Assembly: GCA_903835145.1 (NCBI GenBank)
Contig: CAILMA010000183.1
Location: 1-12,133, forward strand
Length of the DNA stretch: 12,133 bases
Origin: an uncultured Bacteroidota bacterium
GTDB lineage: Bacteria; Bacteroidota; Bacteroidia; Chitinophagales; Chitinophagaceae
Direction: 5' to 3'
Below are positions 1 to 6,208 of the stretch, piece after piece. The notes beneath the pieces were generated by a model. It ran no database searches and was not told where the DNA came from. It saw only the letters and a list, made by a program, of their open reading frames with translations. Numbering within the stretch: position 1 is the stretch's first letter; each line of letters starts with the position of its first letter. Position numbers and translations under genes: made by a program.

Positions 1-373
1 AAATATCCATGCCTATGGTATCTTTTACAAACTTCTTCAGGCGCCTATATTGCTCCGGAGTAAAGTAATCTTTAAGTGTCTTGCCACTGGTATCCATCAG
101 CCCTTCTGACGCTGCCAGCATGGTTTCATGGTCATCAAGGTCCATTTCAAAACATACTTTTTCACTCGCACTAAGGCTGTTTTTCATCGCATCGGTCCAC
201 AGGTAGTCATCCGGGCATATCAGGTGAATGGTCCCGAAAAGGTACGATGGTTTTGCAAGCCCCTTACCTGTTATACGCCACAGCAGCGACTTACTCTTAT
301 CGCCATTATCAGCACGGGCAGCAGCTATCGCCAAAAACAATATACCAGCTATAAGCCACAACGACTTCTTCAT
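1..373 (-). CDS. TraB/GumN-family exported protein, N-terminal part (runs off the window)
   Basis: I translated this by hand from the ATG on the minus strand at 373-371; about 124 codons lie inside the window and the C-terminus is outside it. Residues 1-21 form a signal peptide: MKKS, a hydrophobic run, then AAARA before DNG. The mature part begins with LLWRITGKGLAKPSYLFGTI followed by H-L, the conserved opening of the TraB/PrgY/GumN family, whose GxxH motif is thought to be part of a metal-dependent hydrolase-like active site. Then come TDAMKNSLSASEKVCFEMDL and a helical segment. The family includes PrgY-type pheromone inhibitors and many uncharacterised Bacteroidota lipoprotein-like or periplasmic proteins; the substrate is unknown. 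The gene is divergent from ispH with 137 bases between the starts. The family call is firm and the function open. Confidence 0.85.
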   Translation of the reverse strand, partial: MKKSLWLIAGILFLAIAAARADNGDKSKSLLWRITGKGLAKPSYLFGTIHLICPDDYLWTDAMKNSLSASEKVCFEMDLDDHETMLAASEGLMDTSGKTLKDYFTPEQYRRLKKFVKDTIGMDI

Positions 374-495
374 GCTATAAAAATATGTTTTTATTGGTAC
401 ATGCAGCAAGTGCACCCCAAATTACTTTCCGATAATAATCGCAGATAAACAGCCATCACTTTTCATAAATACCAACCCTTTAACACCCGTTTTCG

Positions 496-503
496 TAGTT
501 TTG
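496..503 (+). promoter_or_regulatory. Bacteroidota-type -7 promoter element for ispH
   Basis: TAGTTTTG is an exact match to the TAnnTTTG -7 element. Its last base lies only 7 bases before the ATG at 511. No clear TTG/TTTG -33 element sits at the usual spacing, so the call rests on the -7 match and position. If used, the transcript would start about at the start codon, giving a leader of only a few bases. Confidence 0.45.
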
Positions 504-510
504 CTTTCGT

Positions 511-1740
511 ATGAAATCGTTCAATGTCCCCCCGCAATACCGCAGCCCGCTGGTAACAGCCATAAAGCAAAAACGAAAAGAAGAGGATAAAATGAAGCGC
601 GACTACACGCCCACAATCCTGCCTATTGGCTCGCTACAGGTGCTGCTGGCCCGCCATTTCGGTTTTTGCTATGGGGTGGAAAACGCCATTGAAATCGCTT
701 TTCGCGCGGTAGAAGAAAACCCGGGTAAGCGCATCTTTCTGCTCAGCGAAATGATTCATAACCCGGGTGTAAACAGCGACCTGCAGGCACTCGGCATCCG
801 GTTCATTATGGATACAAAGGGCACTATGCTGTTCCCCTGGAGTGAGCTCACACCCGACGATGTAGTTATTATTCCCGCCTTCGGCACCACGCTGGAGCTG
901 GAAGAAAAAATAAGGCAGGCAGGCATAAACCCTACCCGCTACGAAACCACCTGCCCCTTCGTAGAAAAAGTGTGGAATCGTGCAGGCAAAATAGGCGACG
1001 ACGGCTATACCATTGTCATACACGGCAAACCCGGCCACGAAGAAACAAGGGCTACTTTCTCCCACAGCAAGGCACACACGCCTACAATAGTGGTAAAAGA
1101 CATGGAACAAGCCATATTACTGGGTCAGTACATCTGCGAAGAACTACCCGCCGGCCAGTTTTATACCGATTTTAAAGGACAGTTTTCCGAAGGCTTCGAC
1201 GTAGCTCGCGACCTGCAACGCATTGGCGTGGTGAACCAGACCACTATGCTCGCCAGCGAAACACAGGCTATTGCCGACTTCCTGAAAAAAGAGATACTTA
1301 TGAACTTTGGCACGCCGGCTGCCCGCAGCAATGAGCGCATTGCCGATACCCGCGACACCCTTTGCTATGCCACTAATGACAACCAAAGTGCTGTTGCCGG
1401 CATGCTGGAAGCCGATGCCGACCTTGCTATTGTAATAGGCGGCTACAACAGCTCCAATACATCGCACCTTGTAGAGCTCTGTGAGCAAAAGTTACCCACT
1501 TACTTTATTAAGGACGAGCACTGCCTCATTTCCGCCAACGAAATCAAACATTTTGATCTGCACACCCATACAGAGGTCACCACCACCGGATTCCTGCCAC
1601 CCTTCAGCCCCTTCCGCATCATGGTTACCTCCGGTGCTTCCTGCCCCGATGCACTCGCTGAGCGCGTCATCCTCAGGCTCGCCGAAATCACCAACAACCA
1701 ATCAAAAATAGAACCCCTCAAAGCCCAGTGGGATAGCTAA
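511..1740 (+). CDS. ispH: 4-hydroxy-3-methylbut-2-enyl diphosphate reductase
   Basis: IspH is the last enzyme of the MEP isoprenoid pathway. It is a cytoplasmic iron-sulfur enzyme reducing HMBPP to IPP and DMAPP. The three cluster cysteines are visible: C53 in HFGFCYGVENA, C148 in ETTCPFV and C285 in DTLCYATNDNQ. The substrate-site residues are H83 (MIHNPGV), H176 and E178 (GKPGHEETRA), NQTTM near 242-246 and GYNSSNTSHL near 311. At 409 residues it is longer than the roughly 315-residue E. coli enzyme: about 45 N-terminal residues precede the first cysteine motif, plus internal insertions, which is the usual long form in Bacteroidota. I keep the start at 511 because MKSFNVPxxYRS resembles the family opening there; an internal ATG at 592 would remove it. 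It appears monocistronic, since the next gene lies 290 bases away behind a repeat. Confidence 0.97.
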   Translation: MKSFNVPPQYRSPLVTAIKQKRKEEDKMKRDYTPTILPIGSLQVLLARHFGFCYGVENAIEIAFRAVEENPGKRIFLLSEMIHNPGVNSDLQALGIRFIMDTKGTMLFPWSELTPDDVVIIPAFGTTLELEEKIRQAGINPTRYETTCPFVEKVWNRAGKIGDDGYTIVIHGKPGHEETRATFSHSKAHTPTIVVKDMEQAILLGQYICEELPAGQFYTDFKGQFSEGFDVARDLQRIGVVNQTTMLASETQAIADFLKKEILMNFGTPAARSNERIADTRDTLCYATNDNQSAVAGMLEADADLAIVIGGYNSSNTSHLVELCEQKLPTYFIKDEHCLISANEIKHFDLHTHTEVTTTGFLPPFSPFRIMVTSGASCPDALAERVILRLAEITNNQSKIEPLKAQWDS

Positions 1741-1787
1741 TCGCCGTCTACCAAATCATTTTTTTCCAACCCAATTCTGGCACCTCT

Positions 1788-1900
1788 GGTCGTAGCGTCT
1801 CGCTGCGTCCCTTTAATACCAAGCGTCCGCTTGCGAAACCAATCAAAAATAAACAATTCACCACAAGTACAGACGCAATGCTTGCGTCTCCACAGCGGGT
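1788..1900. repeat. Dispersed hairpin-rich intergenic repeat, copy 1
   Basis: The most complete copy of a family seen four times here. It contains three hairpins in order: AGCG-TCT-CGCT at 1794-1804, AAGCG-TC-CGCTT at 1821-1832, and a perfect eight-pair stem AGACGCAA-TGC-TTGCGTCT at 1871-1889. Between the second and third lies the conserved A-rich stretch GCGAAACCAATCAAAAATAA. Two more inverted repeats follow it, GTGTA/TACAC at 1901-1913 and GATATAG/CTATATC at 1917-1933. No protein is convincing on either strand. Confidence 0.75.
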
Positions 1901-2029
1901 GTGTACAGTACACCAGGATATAGAACCTATATCTTGCGGAGACTGGAATAACAGACGAAGGGGGATTGCTCGTATTATCACAGGGTGATTGTTTTTCATT
2001 ACTATTGTAAGAATATCGCTGACGGATGC

Positions 2030-3088
2030 ATGAAACAACAAATTAAAGCCTTAACAGCCACCCGGGCAGTTGCTGCCATAATGGTTTATATTCATCATTA
2101 TGGTGGAGGCGTGTTTCCTTTTTCCAAGTCAAACCACATATTTCAGAGTGGAAATCTTGCTGTAAGTTACTTTTTTGTATTGTCGGGATTCGTATTGTAT
2201 ACATCTCATCAAGAAAAACATATAAATTATCGCGAATTTATGATAAGGCGAATAGCTCGAATTGTACCTCTGTACCTGTTTGCCCTATTATTGTGTGCCA
2301 GTTTACCCTTATTGTTACCCATAGGTTCTGTTCCCGAAAATATCACTCGTCAATTTCTATACAGTGCTTTGTTCCTGCAGGCATTTATACCTAATTATGC
2401 GCTTATACTCAACGCCCCGGGGTGGTCCCTTTCGGTCGAAATGTTTTTTTACGTTTTATTCCCATTGTTTATGCTGATGAAGCGAAAAAACATAAAGGTT
2501 TTCTTCCTGCTTACGGTTGTGTTGTTTATTTTCTCTCAGGCTGTTCATCTATGGTACTTTCCCGAAAAAGACACCCTCTCCAGTGAAAAACAGGATCTGC
2601 TATTCTTCAATCCTTTAATTCACATCAATCAGTTTCTTATTGGTATGGCAGGCGGTTATATTTACGGCAAACTGAAGGATAAACCTTATAAGTTATTTTT
2701 CGTCCCTACGATTTTGTTTTCATTAATAATGTTCCTTATTGCTCACAGGCCGGCAAATGTTAGCTATCATACTGGCCTCATAGCTCCACTTTTCATGCTG
2801 TTTATACTCAGTGTGGCGCTGAAACAAGATAAATATTTAGGTGCAAGCGCGTTTGTTTTCCTTGGGGAGATAAGTTTTGGAATCTATATTTTACAGAAAC
2901 CTGTTCATGATTTCTTGTCTTACGTCAATCCAAGATACCTGCATATAACCCCGCAATATTTCTTTTACTTTTCTTTAGGTATGCTTGTGCTATTTGCTGC
3001 TATTTGCCACTATTTTATTGAAAAGCCTTTTCGCAGTCTTATCAATCCGAAGGAACACACGACCCACCCGCCACGGCGAAGCTGGTAA
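2030..3088 (+). CDS. Acyltransferase 3 (OafA/YrhL-type) integral membrane O-acyltransferase
   Basis: A 352-residue protein of the acyltransferase 3 family, which moves acyl groups, often acetyl, onto cell-surface glycans or other exported molecules at the inner membrane. The family signatures appear in order: ALTATRAVAAIMVYIHHYGG at the N-terminus with the conserved R and H, YFFVLSGFVLY, the cytoplasmic RRIARIVPLY, APGWSLSVEMFFYVLFPLF, FLGEISFGIYILQ and a terminal FIEKPFRSL. About ten hydrophobic segments are visible, so it looks full length. I chose ATG 2030 (MKQQIKAL) because the family normally begins just before this helix; the in-frame ATG at 1985 would add 15 polar residues. The gene is visibly AT-rich beside ispH, and it lies between two same-orientation repeat copies, which suggests acquisition. 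No glycan operon surrounds it, so its acceptor is unknown. Confidence 0.92.
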   Translation: MKQQIKALTATRAVAAIMVYIHHYGGGVFPFSKSNHIFQSGNLAVSYFFVLSGFVLYTSHQEKHINYREFMIRRIARIVPLYLFALLLCASLPLLLPIGSVPENITRQFLYSALFLQAFIPNYALILNAPGWSLSVEMFFYVLFPLFMLMKRKNIKVFFLLTVVLFIFSQAVHLWYFPEKDTLSSEKQDLLFFNPLIHINQFLIGMAGGYIYGKLKDKPYKLFFVPTILFSLIMFLIAHRPANVSYHTGLIAPLFMLFILSVALKQDKYLGASAFVFLGEISFGIYILQKPVHDFLSYVNPRYLHITPQYFFYFSLGMLVLFAAICHYFIEKPFRSLINPKEHTTHPPRRSW

Positions 3089-3099
3089 TTCACATCCCC

Positions 3100-3165
3100 C
3101 ACGGGCCGTAGCATCTCGCTCCGGCCCGTTAGTTGCAAGCGTCTGCTTGCGAAACAAATTTACCG
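3100..3165. repeat. Dispersed hairpin-rich intergenic repeat, copy 3 (partial)
   Basis: Begins 12 bases past the acyltransferase stop. The outer stem ACGGGCCG (3101-3108) pairs perfectly with CGGCCCGT (3122-3129) around TAGCATCTCGCTC, matching the first hairpin of copy 1. The second hairpin, GCAAGC-GTCT-GCTTGC (3135-3150), is followed by GAAAC as in copy 1. The A-rich spacer and third hairpin are missing, because the sequence passes directly into the RHS fragment. Confidence 0.7.
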
Positions 3166-3529
3166 TGTTCGGTCCATTTATTGTCGCCAGCCTGTCAGAG
3201 CCATAAATATACCGCTCACTTACACCCATACCATTGCTACCCAGTACCGGCAACTGGCTTGTATACACCGCCAGTTGCGTGTTTGCTGCGTCATAAATAT
3301 GGTACGCAGGCGTGCCGGAGTTGTCTTCCACTTGGTTACCCATAGCATCATAAAGATAGGCATGATACATCACCAGTGCGCCAGTAGTATCGTATTTTTT
3401 AATGGAATCCACCTTGCCATAGGGTGTCCATTTTATTTTCAGGTTATAGTTTTGGTGGTAGCTGCTGTCCTGTATTAACTGCCCTATTGCATCGTACTTG
3501 TAATAGGCAGTATCCATATCACCTTTACT
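3166..3529 (-). pseudogene. Isolated fragment of an RHS-repeat protein
   Basis: The minus-strand frame reads as RHS/YD-repeat sequence: YYKYDAIGQLIQDSS, then IKWTPYGKVDSI, AYLYDAMGNQVEDNS, AYHIYDAANTQLAVYT and VSERYIYGSDRLA. RHS proteins are very large secreted or surface polymorphic toxins and shells, and this is only about 120 residues from the region just before the core. The frame has an ATG at 3517 and stays open upstream to a TAG near 3569, but residues there come from the flanking repeat. Downstream, RHS similarity ends near 3166, where the frame runs into repeat copy 3 and the acyltransferase tail before stopping at 2990. No signal peptide, core or toxin tip is present. I therefore read it as a gene remnant caught between two repeat copies; expression is not expected. 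Confidence 0.75.
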
Positions 3530-3557
3530 GATTGTAGTTTCTCGATTGTAGTTTCTC
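3530..3557. repeat. Tandem duplication of a 14-base unit
   Basis: GATTGTAGTTTCTC occurs twice without a gap, at 3530-3543 and 3544-3557, exactly where the RHS fragment meets repeat copy 2. It looks like a local slippage or junction scar. Confidence 0.85.
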
Positions 3558-3640
3558 GAAGCATCCCTCTAACAGCAGTTCGCTTGCGAAACCAACCAAA
3601 AATATACAATTCATCAACAAATAAAGACGCAATGCTCCCA
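3544..3640. repeat. Dispersed hairpin-rich intergenic repeat, copy 2 (decayed)
   Basis: Aligns along its length with copy 1: TAG-CTCG-GC-TCCCT-AA, then the well conserved TTCGCTTGCGAAACCAACCA, AAAATATACAATTCATCA, and AAGACGCAATGCT. The third hairpin has lost its right arm (CTCCCATT instead of CTTGCGTCT). It lies in the same orientation as copies 1 and 3. Confidence 0.7.
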
Positions 3641-3647
3641 TTCCCAC

Positions 3648-3677
3648 AAAAAAATAGCGGCAGGAAAAACCCACCGC
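3648..3677 (-). terminator. Rho-independent terminator on the minus strand
   Basis: Read as minus-strand RNA, GCGGUGGG (3677-3670) pairs with CCUGCCGC (3664-3657) over all eight positions, two of them G-U wobbles. The loop is five bases (UUUUU) and the tail is UA followed by seven U. As plus-strand RNA the two central pairs would be C-A mismatches, so the structure is specific to the minus strand. It would end transcripts coming from the DUF1573 genes. Confidence 0.6.
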
Positions 3678-3725
3678 CATAACCTTATAACCGACACAAA
3701 ACCCCAAAAGGACAATGCGTCAAAT

Positions 3726-3945
3726 ACTATCTACTATGTACTGACTACTAAGCACTCAAAACAGCTTTCGACTTTCTACTAAGTACTAACTACTAAGTAC
3801 TAACTACTAAATACTATCTACTTTCTACTAACGACTTTCTACTTTCTACTTTCTACTCTCTACTTTCTACTAACTACTTTCTACTAACGACTTTCTACTT
3901 TCTACTAACGACTCTCTACTAAGTACTAAGTACTCAGTACTAAAA
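3726..3945. repeat. Heptanucleotide tandem array, about 30 units of ACTnnnT
   Basis: Parsed by hand, 25 contiguous 7-base units fill 3771-3945 without a phase break, preceded by five more diverged units at 3726-3760 and one irregular 10-base step. The commonest units are ACTTTCT (nine), ACTAAGT (four), ACTAACT (three) and ACTAACG (three); ACTCTCT, ACTATCT and ACTAAAT also occur. The first three bases are fixed and the seventh is nearly always T, while positions 4-6 vary. All frames contain stops, so it is not coding. The plus strand is very poor in G. The array begins six bases past the DUF1573 stop codon. It fills most of the 380-base gene-free gap from 3570 to 3950; the rest holds repeat copy 2 and the terminator. 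Confidence 0.95.
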
Positions 3946-3950
3946 AAAAA

Positions 3951-4385
3951 CTACTTCTTTTCTTCTTCAATAGCAGTACCCTTTACATGCAGCGTGTAGC
4001 GCTTGTCGGGAGCCGCATTAGCGGCATTGCTCTGAATGTAGATTTCTTTATTGAACACACCGTGCTGCTCTGCAGTGCGCAGACCCATATGAATGGTGCC
4101 CTTCTTACCAGGTGCTATAGGCGCCTTTGGTTTCCAGTCCACGTTGGTGCAACCGCACGATGGATTCACATCCTTTATAATCAGCGGCTCGTTACCAGTG
4201 TTGGTAAACTCAAAAGTGTACTCTACAATCGGGCCTTTTTTCACATTCCCGAAATCGTGGGTATCCCCATCTTTAAATTTTAAAGCAGGACCCTTTACTT
4301 TTTCGTTGGCACTTTTTTCTTGTGCAAATGTTACTGTCGATAAGCCTGCTACGAGGCAAAATGCTGCGATGATTACTTTTTTCAT
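3951..4385 (-). CDS. Secreted DUF1573 protein (second gene of a tandem pair)
   Basis: A 144-residue protein with a signal peptide (MKKVIIAAFCLVAGLSTVTF-AQ) and one DUF1573 domain over nearly all the mature part. Signatures are THDFGNVKKGPIVEYTFEFT, NTGNEPLIIKDVNPSCGCT, PIAPGKKG, GVFNKEIYIQSNAA and a final YTLHVKGTA. The fold is predicted to be immunoglobulin-like and the SCGCT motif is the family hallmark. These proteins are abundant in Bacteroidota and act outside the inner membrane; no reaction is known. The upstream paralog ends 43 bases before this start, and the gap is A/C-rich (ACAAACAAACACAAACAG) with no evident promoter, so the two are probably one operon. The charged tail EEEKK ends directly before a nine-T run and the heptamer array. 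Confidence 0.92.
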   Translation of the reverse strand: MKKVIIAAFCLVAGLSTVTFAQEKSANEKVKGPALKFKDGDTHDFGNVKKGPIVEYTFEFTNTGNEPLIIKDVNPSCGCTNVDWKPKAPIAPGKKGTIHMGLRTAEQHGVFNKEIYIQSNAANAAPDKRYTLHVKGTAIEEEKK

Positions 4386-4428
4386 ATCTGTTTGTGTTTG
4401 TTTGTTAATTGTTTAGTTGACTTTTCTA

Positions 4429-4839
4429 CTAATCTATAGCTTCTCCCTTCAGGTAAATCGTATAACGCTTTTCACCGTTTGGCACTATTGCATTCGATTG
4501 TATGTACACCCCTTTATTAAAAACCCCCGTAAGTTCACTTGTCTTTACGCCCAAGGTTATTTTGCCTTTCTGGCCGGGCAATATCGGGTGTTTATCCCAG
4601 TCCACGTTGGTGCAACTGCACGATGGCTTTACGTCCACAATAATAAGCGGCTGGTTACCAGAGTTTGTAAATTCAAAAGAATGCTCAGCTACTGGACCCT
4701 TCTTAACCTTTCCAAAATCATGGGTTTCCCCGTTCAGGAACTTAAATTTCGGCCCGTCAGTTTTGGCCTGTGCAAATAAAGTCGCTGAAAATCCAGCCAA
4801 TACGCATAAAAGAGTTAACACTGCTTTCTTCATCATCAT
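4429..4839 (-). CDS. Secreted DUF1573 protein (first gene of a tandem pair)
   Basis: A paralog of the next gene, 136 residues from the ATG I prefer. The frame extends to an ATG at 4869, but the ten added residues are polar and precede three consecutive Met codons followed by KKAVLTLLCVLAGFSATLF-AQ, a normal signal peptide, so translation should begin at one of the Met codons at 4831-4839. Domain landmarks match the partner: ETHDFGKVKKGP, EFTNSGNQPLIIVDVKP, PILPGQKGKITLG, GVFNKGVYIQSNA and YTIYLKGEA. The hallmark cysteine motif is altered to SCSCT while the partner keeps SCGCT. A near-match to the -7 element, TAATTTTC at 4864-4857, lies 17 bases before the start. The 265 bases upstream (4840-5104) hold no gene I can see. 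Function unknown. Confidence 0.9.
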   Translation of the reverse strand: MMMKKAVLTLLCVLAGFSATLFAQAKTDGPKFKFLNGETHDFGKVKKGPVAEHSFEFTNSGNQPLIIVDVKPSCSCTNVDWDKHPILPGQKGKITLGVKTSELTGVFNKGVYIQSNAIVPNGEKRYTIYLKGEAID

Positions 4840-5104
4840 GTTTTTAGTTTTGACCCGAAAATTAATCATCAGATTTAAAAAATTTTGTTAATTGACTGCC
4901 GGTCTTGTTTTTTGCCAGCGTACTAAGTAAATGCAAAAGATGTGCCATAGGGTTGCACCGGCAGCACTTTATTTTTCGGTATTAACAATTCTCTAAGTTA
5001 TTGACCTAAAGTACCTTGTGGAATATTTTACGCAAAATTACAGCCGGGAGGTCATACAGCCTCATTCCAGCGTGGCAAACAGGAACTTTATTTAAACAAA
5101 ACCC

Positions 5105-5305
5105 CTAACTCACTTTGTGCAGTACGGAGGCAAATTTCTTTTTCACTTCTTCGTAATGTTCATCATTATCGGTGCCGGCACCATCCACTTGCTTTATGCT
5201 GTCAAGCAGATCCAGAATTTCCCGCAATAACTTTTCATCAGCTATGGCGTCGATCTTAACAAGAAAAGTTCTTATAAGCACTTCTTTTAGCTCAATCAGA
5301 TTCAT
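5105..5305 (-). CDS. Small hypothetical protein, helical, antitoxin-like
   Basis: A 66-residue acidic protein starting MNLIELKEVLIRTF, continuing KIDAIADEKLLREILDLLDS, with a polar middle (GAGTDNDEHYEE) and a basic end. It is predicted to be almost wholly helical. The opening (MNxIELKxxLIxKIxxIxDEKLLxxILxLL) resembles short Bacteroidota proteins often found as antitoxins or as solitary genes; this is recollection of a pattern, not a database match. It starts 44 bases after the truA stop on the same strand and may be cotranscribed with truA. No toxin gene follows: the next 265 bases are empty. Coding is plausible from its composition and placement, but its role is unknown. Confidence 0.6.
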   Translation of the reverse strand: MNLIELKEVLIRTFLVKIDAIADEKLLREILDLLDSIKQVDGAGTDNDEHYEEVKKKFASVLHKVS

Positions 5306-5349
5306 GGCGAAAGTTTTAATTATAAAAAACTTAGTGAAGATAGCGAATA

Positions 5350-6111
5350 TTACCGTTGGGCAACAACTGATGTCATCACGCCATCTTTATATCTGATAAG
5401 TTCCAGATAAAGACCGTGCCCGGCCACATCAAAAAAAGCCCTGGTGCAATCCCGTTGTTCTATAATGCTCCTGAAGTCTTTAATAGAGAGGCTGCCCCGG
5501 GCTACCTTAAGCTGCGTACCTACCAGGCCACGCACCATCCCGCGCAGGAAGCGATTGCCCTCCACTATATAGTGCAGCTCCTCACCCTGCCGTTCCCAGC
5601 GGCTTTCAGTTAGGGTACAATCAAAAGTCTTTGATTGGGTGTTGCGCTTGGCAAAAGATTCAAATTGAGTGTATTGCAGCAGTATAGCTGCCGTCTCGTT
5701 CAGCAAGTCTTCCTTCATGGTAAGCGGATAGAACAAGGCACGCTCATGCAGAAACGGATTTTTTCTGGTGTAAATGCGGTAACGATACCTGCGCGCTATG
5801 GCATCGAAGCGGACGTTAAAATCATCTGCAACAGCACATATGCGCTTCACCGCAACGCCTGCAGGCAATATGGCATTACATTTATAGAGTAGGTCAAACT
5901 TAAGCTCCTCATCCGTATCAAAGTGATAGTAATTGCAAAGGGCATGCACACCCTCGTCAGTGCGGCTCGCACCATAAGTAGCCACCGGCTTATGAAATAT
6001 TGTACTAAGCGCTTTATTAAGCGCATATTGCACGGTCACCTGCTCACCCTGTATCTGCGAGCCATGAAAGTGAGTGCCGTTATACATTACTTCTAATACG
6101 TAGCGGGGCAT
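5350..6111 (-). CDS. truA: tRNA pseudouridine(38-40) synthase TruA
   Basis: TruA converts uridines 38-40 in the tRNA anticodon arm to pseudouridine. The 253-residue protein has the family's normal length and motifs: an N-terminal RYVLEVMYNGTHFHGSQIQG, the catalytic loop GASRTDEGVHALCN with D52 as nucleophile, YRYRIYTRKNPFLHERALFY in the middle, and GNRFLRGMVRGLVGTQLKVA near the C-terminus. The start MPRYVLEV is the only one giving the expected first strand. Upstream lies the rpsT terminator, leaving only about 40 bases for its own promoter and leader, which includes a short C(UUCG)G hairpin. No strong -7 element is visible there, so some readthrough from rpsT may feed it. Confidence 0.95.
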   Translation of the reverse strand: MPRYVLEVMYNGTHFHGSQIQGEQVTVQYALNKALSTIFHKPVATYGASRTDEGVHALCNYYHFDTDEELKFDLLYKCNAILPAGVAVKRICAVADDFNVRFDAIARRYRYRIYTRKNPFLHERALFYPLTMKEDLLNETAAILLQYTQFESFAKRNTQSKTFDCTLTESRWERQGEELHYIVEGNRFLRGMVRGLVGTQLKVARGSLSIKDFRSIIEQRDCTRAFFDVAGHGLYLELIRYKDGVMTSVVAQR

Positions 6112-6124
6112 CGTAACAATTTTT

Positions 6125-6136
6125 CTGCCGAAGCAG
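6125..6136 (-). promoter_or_regulatory. UUCG-tetraloop hairpin in the truA leader
   Basis: As minus-strand RNA, CUGC-UUCG-GCAG forms a four-pair stem closed by the very stable C(UUCG)G tetraloop, 13 bases before the truA ATG and followed by AAAAAUUGUU. It has no U tail on this strand, so it is not a terminator. It is short enough to have arisen by chance. Confidence 0.3.
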
Positions 6137-6153
6137 GATCACTAAGGAGCGAT

Positions 6154-6186
6154 AAAAAAAATAACCCCGCAATGATGGCGGGGTTA
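6154..6186 (-). terminator. Rho-independent terminator of rpsT
   Basis: A perfect nine-pair stem, TAACCCCGC (6162-6170) with GCGGGGTTA (6178-6186), loop of seven bases, followed on the minus strand by an eight-T run (6161-6154). It lies 22 bases past the rpsT stop. Confidence 0.9.
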
Positions 6187-6208
6187 CAAATATGGTACAA
6201 AAATATAA

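Noticed and set aside
128..448. A 106-codon plus-strand frame at the left end
   Set aside because: It is antisense to the clear TraB/GumN coding region with its signal peptide.
1748..2041. A 97-codon minus-strand frame over repeat copy 1
   Set aside because: It reads through hairpins of the dispersed repeat. The similar peptides from copies 2 and 4 (VGFAS-like) reflect the repeated DNA, and nothing suggests translation.
3525..3707. A 60-codon minus-strand frame over repeat copy 2 and the terminator
   Set aside because: It spans the decayed repeat and a terminator stem, with no start context and no domain.
3726..3945. The heptamer array as a CRISPR array
   Set aside because: Units are seven bases and contiguous; there are no 24-40 base repeats separated by unique spacers and no cas genes.
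5033..5040. TAATTTTG on the minus strand as a distant promoter for the DUF1573 operon
   Set aside because: It is an exact -7 match but has no -33 element at a workable distance, and would imply a leader of nearly 200 bases. The site closer to the gene is equally plausible.
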